Source of the DNA: Branchiostoma floridae
Taxonomy: Eukaryota; Chordata; Leptocardii; Amphioxiformes; Branchiostomatidae
DNA: 64,000 nt
Assembly (NCBI RefSeq): GCF_000003815.2
Contig: NC_049983.1
Coordinates: 4,293,219-4,357,218 of the forward strand
Reading direction: 5' to 3'
Every line of letters begins with the position of its first letter. Position 1 is the first letter of the stretch. The position numbers and the translations under genes are program-made. This document shows, one piece after another, positions 1-11,100 of this stretch. The notes under the pieces are model-generated. The model was not told the origin of the DNA and searched no databases. It saw only the letters and a list, made by a program, of their open reading frames with translations.

Positions 1-1746
1 CTTTATATCATAATAATGTAGAACTACATATCGATTTATAATTGTTACACATTCAAGATAATGAATTACTAATTACAGATAATCTGGAATTACTGTTACA
101 GTAAGTTGTTTCAGTCGAGGAGCTTTCTCAGAAATATCACTATTAAGTGAAACCTCAGCCACTGTGTTGATACTGAAACAAACTCTAAAGAGGTCAATGG
201 GGCATACCTTTATGAAGGTGAGAGCACAATGTTATGTTGCACAGCACATTTTTCTGTTAGTATGTATAAATATTTGGTATTTTGTATGTACATCTACATC
301 ATTGTCTTTTGTCTCAAAGTCCAGGAAGATTAGTGGTGTGCTCGGGCACGTTACTAATGGATTTTCAAATAAAGTCTCAAAGTCTCTGTTTTCCTCATGA
401 CATATAAAGAAAAATGCCAATGATTGATGAGCGAGAAATGTTTTTCGTCTTTTACTTACAGACAGTTTTCACCTAATGTTCAGTTGCATTACTAGTAAAT
501 GTATAATTTTCCTTAGTGACTCTACCCTAATCATGGAACAGTTTTGTTGGGGAATCCCCATGACTCAGAGTAAGCACCTGAATCCAAACACAGCTTTTTG
601 AAAGTCCAAATCGAAATCTTGGTTGAAGCTTGTATCTGTTCTTTCTTGATAAATATGCATTTAAATGTTCAAATATCGGGTTTGTCTTCAACTGCGCCTT
701 CAACTTGTTTGTATTTATTTGTACGTCTTCACTGTTAACAGGTGCCTCTGTTTACCATAATATATAAAATTAAATTAAATGTACCATAGGTACATGTATT
801 TTTAATAGACAAGATAAGGAGAAGGCAGACCAAAAATATTTTCTGGTGATTTTGAGTTCACGGTGAAGCAGTCACCACAAAAACCACACACTTCAAGTCA
901 ACATTAAAAACCAACGGGAATTTTCTGCATTTACAACAGAAATTAATAATTCAGCGATTTCTCTAAATAAAAACTCATAGCATGTGCCAAAAGACTCAGT
1001 GTTGGAAAGACTGATGGTGTGCCCCATATAGGATCATGTAACATCCAAATGTTGTTATTTTTTTAATTTCAAAACTTTTATTCTAACAGTTACACTACAA
1101 TTTGTCGCTGGACAGCACCTAGTTTTTGGTGACATGTGATTATTGGCTCACGAGCAATAGATTGATCAGTCCAAATTGTCATCAGAAATTGTGTTGTACA
1201 TGGCTGTACTTTGTGGGTACAATGTACATTGTGTGCTATGATGTAGATATAAGCAGGACCAGGAGTGTTGACACAATTTGTTCCTGATAACAATTTGGAC
1301 TCAATCTATTGCCGAGCCAATATATATAGTCACATGTCACCAAGGTCCCTCTTTTCAACCTCCTTGATGTCACTAACTGCTGTTTGATTGAACAAGATGA
1401 TGTAACATGTGGTCACACATGTCACTGGGACATACCATTGTTGTATAAGGTAAGATGGACTGACATTGACAGTGACTGTCTTCTTTATCTTATTAATTCC
1501 TAGAAAATATGACATGACTTACAAGGACTACAAACTTAAGAGCTGTACCATGTCTGCCTTATTGACAAACAAAAATCAGTACAAAAGCTACCAAAGAAAA
1601 CAACTAGCTCACCTGACCCCCTTTATCTTGTTGCCTGTTCTTTTGATATGCAAATGACCTATAATAGTAGATAAAGGTGTTGGGGATTCCCAGTGATTCA
1701 TACCCTATACTGAAAGGCATCAGCTTGAAGTCATATTTCAAACAAA
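1..1746. other. No gene recognised
   Basis: AT-rich sequence with only short unrelated open frames. I see no exon with convincing splice sites and protein-like composition, and no TIR element. It lies upstream of the TPR-like gene and may hold its promoter or earlier exons. Confidence 0.4.
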
Positions 1747-3368
1747 ATGTTGCTTGATGTTGAAATTTGTCCCTCAGATTTTGGACTATTGCTCCTACTG
1801 ATTCTTGTTTGGTCCATATCAGTTGCAATACTTGACAAGAATGTACAATTCACCAATGCTGACAAGGTAAGTGTCAACGAGTGTTCTTTAAATATTACAT
1901 TATAAGCCTACACAAAATGGCCAACAGTCTCATTTTCTTTGCAATTTTGTGTCAAATGTTGTGAATTACACCAATCCCAATCACATACAATGTAGTTACT
2001 TTCAGTAGATGCAATTAAGTTTGTGGGGATTTAATTTAATGTTAAAATGGATTTTTCGCCTTTGTTTTAGGTTTGCAGTAGCACTTTAAAAAAACTATAA
2101 TGGAAAAATGTTTGTGATGTTTTTAAGTTGAGTGAAGTGGCCACCGCGAAAACCGTTATCATTAAACCACCGCAAATATTTCTGCATTTACAGTATTACT
2201 AGTTTCTTTTAACATTTATTGCAGTTGAACGTTGCTTTAGTACAGTAACTTTATTTTCATTTTCAGGGCAATCAGCAAGTTTCAAAGCCGAGCCTGACTG
2301 AAACCAAAAGTGAAACTGTTCAAGGTCATGGAAACATAATTGTCAGTGCAGGCAGTGGAAGTAAAGTACATGTTACCACATACTGCCCTGACACACAAGA
2401 AGAGAATCACCCCAGTGAAAGACAAGAATGCTATCCTCAGCAAAAGAGTCTGGCACTTGTGCCCAAAACCTGTCGGNNNNNNNNNNNNNNNNNNNNNNNN
2501 NNNNNNNNNNNNNNNNNNNNNNNNNNNNNNNNNNNNNNNNNNNNNNNNNNNNNNNNNNNNNNNNNNNNNNNNNNNNNNNNNNNNNNNNNNNNNNNNNNNN
2601 NNNNNNNNNNNNNNNNNNNNNNNNNNNNNNNNNNNNNNNNNNNNNNNNNNNNNNNNNNNNNNNNNNNNNNNNNNNNNNNNNNNNNNNNNNNNNNNNNNNN
2701 NNNNNNNNNNNNNNNNNNNNNNNNNNNNNNNNNNNNNNNNNNNNNNNNNNNNNNNNNNNNNNNNNNNNNNNNNNNNNNNNNNNNNNNNNNNNNNNNNNNN
2801 NNNNNNNNNNNNNNNNNNNNNNNNNNNNNNNNNNNNNNNNNNNNNNNNNNNGCCTGGGTGCATGACGGCATGGATGCTAATCAACCGCGCTGGGTTCCTG
2901 ACCGAGATCGCGGCAGAACAAGACGACGACAACGACAGACGATTCCTCATGAAGACAGCTGAGAGAGATTACCAACACGCCATCGAACATGCGGAAAACG
3001 AGGATCCCAAACAGATGCGTCACTTCCAGTTACGAGTGCCGAGGTTCGCCAAGATTGGACTGGCCCTACTGTACCTTGGCTGTAGGGAATCAGTGGACAA
3101 CTTCAAGTTGGGAGTCTCCAAGGTCTCTTTGGATGACTTAAGGAAGGCAAAGGATGTCATTGGTGCGTTGGATCAAGAAGGGAACGTTTGTTACTCAGGA
3201 CAGTTCCGGTTCATGATGGCAAAAACCTTCCTGCATTACAGACTGGGTAGTTACCAGCAGGCCCTGGACTTGGCACAAGAAGCAAAGAACTTTGCCACCA
3301 AACATTCATTTGGAGCGTATGCTAACTTTGCAGGCGGCACCGTGCAGTATCTACAAGAGTACATTTAA
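1747..3368 (+). CDS. TPR-like helical-repeat protein, partial (gap inside)
   Basis: I do not recognise this gene by name. A candidate first exon (1747-1866) starts at an ATG and encodes about 40 residues with a hydrophobic stretch (FGLLLLLILVWSISVAIL) that could be a signal anchor; alternatively only 1777-1866 is exonic, after a CAG acceptor. It ends in a GTAAGT donor in phase 0. The second exon begins after TTTCAG at 2267, continues the frame and runs into the N gap at 2477. After the gap, 2852-3368 is open to a TAA and encodes about 170 residues of amphipathic helices ending in LGSYQQALDLAQEAKNF, typical of tetratricopeptide-like repeats. The frames on the two sides of the gap differ, so the gap length is probably wrong or hides an intron. 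A possible poly(A) signal AATAAA lies at 4432-4437. Function cannot be assigned. Confidence 0.55.
2477..2851. other. Assembly gap (N run)
   Basis: 375 consecutive N inside the TPR-like gene. Coding frame differs before and after, so the true length is unlikely to equal the N count. Confidence 0.99.
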
Positions 3369-4713
3369 ATCTACAAGATATTAGTGATGGTATGCTTAGA
3401 TTGACCAGCTGGCTTTCAAAACACATGCAAGTGCTGTATAACTGTACACCATATACCAGAACTAGACTAACATATTCAGTTAAAAAAAAACAACAACAAA
3501 AAAACAACTTCTACAAGTAAACCTCAGGAACGAGTTCTAATTGCAGGGTTTGACTTATTCTTTGAAAACAGTTGAAAATGAAATGTCCCACATTTTCTAT
3601 GATATCTCTGCTCTTATAGTCTCCATTTTGTTCTAATCCATCCACATCTTTCAGAACCCACAAACCATGAAATTGGAATATGAAGGATTTCAAAACACTG
3701 CTGTTTTTATGTTCATAACTGAGCGAATGATTTTACTGATAACAGTATAATAGTTCCGTGTGACACTGTATAGAGCCGCTTTGATGCACACTGTGAAGAC
3801 TACAGTTGCTCCTGTGTCAGGGATCCTAGCGGCAGTATAATCAAATACGGGATATAACTACTTCTATCATACTGCTACTAAATAAGTTGACTAATGTATT
3901 TTTCTTAATTTGCTGAAATCTACAAATTTAATTTGTAGGCTTTATGCTGAAATATAATGCAACCCAATAGTATAGCAGATAATAATTGCAGACTGAACTT
4001 GAAGCTCTGACCTGAATTTGTAATTCATATTTACATGATATTTATTCGTTTAACTAAGTTATTTGTAACAGTTACTTCAGTTTTGTAACTACTGATTAGA
4101 GGTAACTGATTAAGCTGCATTGGGACTTCCTAATAATAATATCAAAAAATGTTATTTTGAGAAGCAAACATTACAATAACATGCAATAACTTTATGATAA
4201 TTACGCCCTGTTTTCTTCTCAAAATAATTGTAATAGGTTCCAAACCAGCTGCCATGTTTACTATGATGAAAATTTGACTTAATAACCTGGTGGCAGGAAT
4301 CAAGAACTAGAAGAGTATGCTTTGTAAGATTTGATGTTCAATAACATTAGAAGGAGGTATATTCTGTACTTGTTGTTGCTTGTTATCAGGAACTGTACAG
4401 TTGCATTTTAGTGTCACTGGTGACAGTTGTAAATAAAGCCTGATTCAAATCAACTGGAATAAGTAAGACTAATCAATTATTATAGATTAGTATTTATAAG
4501 GGAGCCTGTCTAGCACTAGATTTCCTGTTGCATTGAGTGGACAATGGAGTCAGAAAATGATTGAGAAGTTTCAAGGCCTACATTGTCGGAAAAGGGCCAG
4601 AAGATTTACTCTTGAACTGTTTGTGATAAAGAAGACAGATGTTATGTACAGTATCTACAGGTTCTGTGGAAAAGTACTTATTGCATAGTATGGAGACACA
4701 TTGATAGTCTTAC
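3369..4713. other. 3' UTR of the TPR-like gene and intergenic sequence
   Basis: AT-rich with no coding exon on either strand. AATAAA at 4432-4437 is a plausible poly(A) signal for the plus-strand gene. The remaining C-terminal exons of the convergent SDH gene should lie here on the minus strand, but I find none. Confidence 0.4.
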
Positions 4714-4809
4714 CCATGTGAGTGTTGGAGCCTGAGGTGCCAGGAAGGGATGGTTCCCTGTGTTAATCAGTCCAACCTTCTGTAGACCTATACAGGCACT
4801 TGAGTAACC
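4714..4809 (-). CDS. SDH exon, copy with intact donor
   Basis: 32 codons, phase 0 to phase 0, acceptor TTTCAG and donor TGG|GTAAG. The peptide contains [19 protein letters not shown] and ends TLTW, matching the segment of AASS where the family has a GLIN motif followed by PLTW. This is the most 3' of three tandem copies and the only one with a canonical donor. Confidence 0.8.
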
Positions 4810-5112
4810 CTGAAACATACAACAAAAACATCTTAGCTACATGTAGAACACATGTGAGTGTTGGAGCCTGAGGTGCCAGGAAGGGGTGGTTCCCTGTGTT
4901 AATCAGTCCAACCTTCTGTAGACCTATACATGCACTCGAGTAACCCTGAAACATACAACAAAAACATCTTAGCTACATGTAGAACACATGTGAGTGTTGG
5001 AGCCTGAGGTGCCAGGAAGGGATTGTTCCCTGTGTTTATCAGCCCAACCTTCTGTAGACCTATACATGCACTCGAGTAACCCTGAAACATACAACAAGAC
5101 TGTCTTAGCCAG
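4714..5112 (-). repeat. 136-bp tandem triplication containing an SDH exon
   Basis: Three direct copies start at 4714, 4850 and 4986. Each spans a whole SDH exon plus its acceptor and part of the intron, with only a few substitutions between copies. All three keep the TTTCAG acceptor. In the copies at 4850-4945 and 4986-5081 the donor is replaced (ACATG followed by TGTTCT), so they should not splice normally into the next exon. Confidence 0.85.
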
Positions 5113-8100
5113 AACACATACCAGTAGTGCATAATGTAACATTGTCATAAACTTTTAAGACTGTATCTCAAATTCCGATGTGCAAACATTGGAAATGCTG
5201 TTTCATGGAAATACGTGACTTCACTTATAAACAGTAGGATAAGGAATCCTCCATTTGTTCTCAAGGGAGGATAATGGCTTCGGTACCTTCCAATGAACTT
5301 TGACCCAGTGCTGACGTCACGTGTTTGAAAAAAATCACTCGGGTCAGAATCTGATTGCCGAAGAAGACCAAGAGATTTGATCAAAAATNNNNNNNNNNNN
5401 NNNNNNNNNNNNNNNNNNNNNNNNNNNNNNNNNNNNNNNNNNNNNNNNNNNNNNNNNNNNNNNNNNNNNNNNNNNNNNNNNNNNNNNNNNNNNNNNNNNG
5501 TTTGATACCATTGGAAAGAAAACCCATGCAAGCTTTTTATAGATATATAATATATTGAAATTGATGCAGAAACAACATAAATATGATCAACCGAAGTTGA
5601 TATTCCAAACTTTTTGTGCTGAGTGTAGTTGCATTGCTAGTCTTGTGGTTAAAGGGACATAATGTAAAAAAGAAAGTCACTGTTTTTGGCCATTTCTCTA
5701 CATTATGAGTTGAGTCTACCTTATTACACTGCACAGCAATATTTACAACGTATTGATATGACTTTGTTGTGCCGCAAGAACGTCTCGAAATGTGCGCACT
5801 TCCCTCTGCTGCTTGAGTTGCCCGCCATTTTATCCAACTCTCCGACTAACCAAAGTGCGCTTTAGAACGCGTTCGGTGGTTTGCTCGAATCGTTACTGAA
5901 GTTTGTTGAAAGTCCCCGCGAAGCTCCGAGGATCTGCGACCGCAACGGTCGATTCGGAAACCTACGGCCGGCTTACTTCCGGTAGGCTACCCGGAAGTAA
6001 GTGAATTTGGTCGTGGCTTACTCTGGCATTGTTAATTAGTGCTAGAAATGTGATAAAATGACGCAGATAAGTTGGAAATAAGTTACAAATGTCAATATGA
6101 CTGGAGATTTTAAAGTTCAGAACATTTGAAATTTTGGCGCCAAATTTCTACAATATGTACCCTTTAAAGCAGGGATCAAATTTACCTTGACCTTGGAATC
6201 AACATTCTACAACATTCCATTTGCCAATATTTTGTTGTTGCAACCTATGGCAAACAATGGCATAAACATGCATTTGCTCATCACACAACTGCTTTGTACA
6301 ATGTAAATGGCAAAAGTAAGTTTTAACTGGTTTAATAATGGCAAACAAAAGGCGTGCGCAGATGACATCCATGCTCATCTATGGCTGTATTCACTTAGAA
6401 ATTTTTTTTCTGTTGGTTTGTAATTTGTTATTTTTACTTACACTAGTTACAGCACTGCCTTACTGACCGCGTGACCTGAACATTATGCTCTATGAGAGGA
6501 CCTTGCAGGGCTCTAGCCAGGTCGAAATTTTTTTCCGCCAGCCAATTCCCATTGTCGCGAAAACACTATTCCAGGAGCTAGAAAGACTGAACTGAGACCT
6601 TGAAAAACAGTTTTTTAATGAGATAATCGTATGCGAAAGGGCGCCGACACACTTTGTCAACAGTAATAACAATAGCAAAACAACAGTTTGTGGCTTTTAC
6701 GGCCGTGGACGGCGTCCCCAAGCCGCCTGTAGCTTCCACCAAGTCTTTTTGTCCGTCAAAGTTGACGGATTGGTTTTATAATTTTTTCCGTCACACGCAG
6801 CAAATTTCCGTCAAATGTCGGAAAAACGGACGCTGGCTAGAGCCCTGGCGTGACCTGAACATTATGCTCTATGAGAGGACCTTGTTTAGTAATGTACAGA
6901 GATAGATAATATAGAGAAACTGTACCAACCTTTCCTCCTTCAGACTTCACCCTGTCGAAACACTCCATGGCCAGGAAGTGGTCGATCCCAGGGTCCAGTC
7001 CGACCTCGTTCATCACTGTGATACCGGCCTCTACAGCGCTGGTAAAACAAAACACAATGATCAGAGATAGCAGACTTCACACCCTCAGTAATAGCGCTGG
7101 TAAAACAAAACACAACGGTCAGAGATAGCAGACTTCACACCCTCAGTAATACCAGCCTCTACAGCGCTGGTAAAACAAAACACAATGGTCAGAGATAGCA
7201 GACTTCACCCCCTCATCAATAATACCTTCCTCAAAAGCCCAGTACAGTCAAACCTGTATTAGGGGCCACCTCTACAGAGGGGCCACCTGTCCATAGTGGC
7301 CACTTTTTGTCGGTCCCTTGGGTATTTTATCTACAAGTTGCCACCTCTATAAAGAGGCCACCTGTCTATAGTGGCCAAATTTGTCCGGTCCCTTGAGTGG
7401 CCGCTATAGACAGGTTTGACTGTACTAGACAAAACAAATAATCAGAGATAGCTTACAGCCAACAAAGTTAAAAGTGCACTGCCTTCCACTGTCTGTATGA
7501 CACTTTCCGTCATTTGTATCAGTCTAGTACCGTAAAGGACTTTTGTCTTTAATTTCAATCACTCACCTGTTATGGAGCTGCGCCATGGCTGGAGTCTTGT
7601 AACTTGCTGTGACCATGTTAGTCTTCTGTCTGATACACATCTCCGCAACAAGGGGATGTAACGTGTACGGCAGGAGGCTAGGATACAGGTAAAAAGATAT
7701 AAAAAATATAATGTCATCAAATTTTGGCGCTAATTTAGTAATTGTAAATATACATAGTATCTTGGATTTTCAAATCTCCAAGTAGAGTGTCACTTACTTT
7801 GACAAACAAATGAAAATGACAATTTTTAGATCATTTCAGCAGTATAAGATTACATTATTGTTAACAAAAAGGTGAAAGGTCTCTATAGATCACAATAAAA
7901 GAGACATCTAACAACAGAGACTGGTACTGCAGCTCCAATAACACTGGACAGGTTTACCTGATGACCAGGTGGTTGTCCTTGACCAACTGCTCCAAGTCTT
8001 TCTGCTGCTGCTGGACATCAAGGATGACCGCCTGAGTGTTCTGGTACTTGTCAGCTAATGTCTCTGCCTCTGATTTCACTGCTGACACTTTATTATATTC

Positions 8101-11100
8101 ATAATCATAAGAAAGAAAATTTCAAACAAGTCAGTAATGTTACTACCACACAGTTAACATTTTCTATCGTAGCTTGAGTATTTGATAAAATCTTTTTGAC
8201 AACTGATTTCTGACTAGCATATCTTTGAATTATACTCAACTAGAGCAAATCTATAATAGAACAGAGCACAGTGTATTCCTTACTGCTCTACAGGTTGCAT
8301 GTAAGTTACTAGTCTGACTAAAATCGCGCCCCTAGTGGCCGGCCCTAAGATTGCCGCCTCCCTAGGGGGGAGGGGGTCATTAAGCCCAGCCGGCAAGAGC
8401 TTGTGTAAACACAGGCTAGTAAGTTACCAGCCTAGCCAAGTGTGATGTGGAATTCAGTGTAATGTATAAAACTATAATATTTTATGTCTTAGTCTGATAT
8501 CAGCCCCCAAAAATGACAACTATACGTGTTTTAAAAAAATCGAGGTAGTCCCATACGCCTTGTGTAATTTGCCTTATTTCAAGGGCACTACATCTAGCCT
8601 GGAATGCTAGGACATGCAGGCTTTGAAATACCACCTGCATATGCAGGTTAGTGCAGGCAAAATTGGAGCTGTGCAGGTATTTCTGGTGTCTACCTGCACC
8701 TAAACTGCACTGGTCCATGTATTGGGTTTTACACATAAATGTCCCTTTAATGTAGCTGTATATGGATAGTTATTGCAATGGTTCCTGGACAATTTTAGTA
8801 TGATCCACACTTCCTAAACTTAGAGTGGTGCCGGTAAAATTTGTCTGGTGCAGGTAATTTTCAATGTTACCTGCACCAGTGCAGGTATGCAGTAAAATGT
8901 ATTTCAAGCCCTGACATGTGTAAGTTACAATTGAATGTCCATACCAGGGTTCTACCTAGTGCATTTTAGCGTAGTGGGCCACTACGCTAAAATTTGTGAC
9001 CCCTACGCTAAAATAAGGGCCACTACACTAATTTTTAACTAGTGTAGTGGTGCTTTGGTGTCATTTTCTTGTTCAACAATGACTTATCAATGTCTGAACA
9101 ATGAAAAATGATCATGTGCTACTCAAAACTGACCCCAAAATCCTAACTTTTAAACTCTACAAACATGTACATCTTCAAATCTCACTGTGGAAGGACCAAG
9201 ACCCCCCCTTCCACACCAATCTCCTGATTAGTCACTTCGTTACCATGCCATTCCCACTATGCTAAAATAAAATCCTGGCTAGAACCCTGCATACCTAGTG
9301 TAATGTGGGTGTCGTTTTCCCTGGTTAGATACTCCACCACAGGCTCAGACACATAACCTGACCCCAGCACCAAAACTCGCTGGTGGCCCGTAGATGACAT
9401 CAGTCTGTTTGGTATTCTGAAAAACAAATCAGGAAGAAAATGTAAAATGCTAATTATCATCAGACCCATTGGTACTAGTTAAAGTCTATCAGTGATGACA
9501 TTTTACTCTAGGGGCTGGTACCAAAACAAAACCTTTTTTTTTCTTGGACCAGTCCGAAAAGATGGAAATGAAAAAAAAAATAATCAGTGGACCAGATTTT
9601 GGATGCATTGTAGTTCTGTTTATACTGTCATTGGAAAGAAGAATGTAAGGACGACATTTCAGTTAGAGGGGGGGTATGGTAGCTCAAGAAATGGGTTGTC
9701 CCTGCACATGCCTATGGTACTGGGCAGTTGTGTGAAGTGGATCAATCTGGTTTGGTACAGTAAAATCTGGTCTCCCAAACTCTTGGCACTGACTCAGTGT
9801 GAAGACTATCTGTGGTCCCCATATAGTAACACTCACCCCTACTTTACTTTAACTAAACAAAATAAACGCAGATTAGGGCCTTAACAAATTTCAGGTACAG
9901 GTACAGGTGCACGGGTTTAGGTACAGGTCCGGACCTGCACCAGTACCTAAAAAAGTTTAACCAAGTATATGTAACTTAAGTTAAACATGTAGCTAACTGT
10001 CTTTTCTAGTGATAAATTGTCATCATGTTGACTTGAGTCAAAACAATTTCTTCTGCAAGTTTTGTTAAGTTTCAACTGCAAGATTATCACCATTGTCATT
10101 GTTGATTCGGGATTTACTTGTCCAGCAGTCTTAAAAAGTAGTGTTTAATAGTGATTTAGTTTGTTTAGGTACAGTTACAGGTACACAGAGGTTTAGGTCC
10201 GGACCTGCACCTAAACATTTCTTTAGGTACGATACAAGTACGGGTATTTAGGTACCAGGGCTTTAGCCAGCTCGAAATTTTTTTCCGTCAGCCAATTACA
10301 ATCGTCGCGAAAACCGCCAAAATTCATTAGAAGGACTGAACTGAGACCTTGAAAAACGGGTTTTAATGAGATTATCGTATGCGAAAGGGCGCCGACATAC
10401 ATTGCCAACAATCATAACAATAGCAAAACAAACAGTGTGTGGCTTTTACGGCCGTGGACAGCGTCCCCAAGCCGCCTGTAGCTTCCAAAAGGATTTTTGT
10501 CCGTCAAGGTTGACGGATTGGTTTTTAAATTTTTCCGTCAGACGCAGCAAATTTCCGTCAATTGACGGAAAAACGGACGCTGGTTAGAGCCCTGTACACA
10601 GCCCCTAACGCAGATGAATGACATGCCTCACCTACACACTCTCTTTGTTTTCAACTGTTTGCACAATTCAGAACTATAATGTGACTAGGGGTAGGTACCG
10701 GTACAATTCAGGTCCAGGTACGGTCCAAGTCCATAGGATCAGGTCCAGGTCCGGACCTGAACCTAGAACTGATCACCAGTGAAAACTTGTGAATGTACGA
10801 AACCTCAAAATAATAGTCCATGTTGTATCTGAGTAGAGTATCTGACGTCCATTGGCGTTTTATCCTGTCGGACTTCTAGTCATGTATTAACACTAACTGA
10901 CTCTGATTTAGACCTTGAAGTTTGACTTTAGCATAATAGCCTGGTAAAAATGTCTATCAACTCTACTCTGCTTTGTGACTCTTGTCCTTTTGTTGAACCT
11001 GTATGCCCTGAAAATAAGGATGAATGCCTGCCGGAATAATCAGTTCATTTTCAAATTGGTCAAGCATCCGGTCCACTGATTTTTTCAGGTCTGTTTTTTC

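Noticed and set aside
2340-2962. Several open frames spanning the N run at 2477-2851
   Set aside because: They are open only because N cannot be a stop; apart from the real exon parts they have no coding support.
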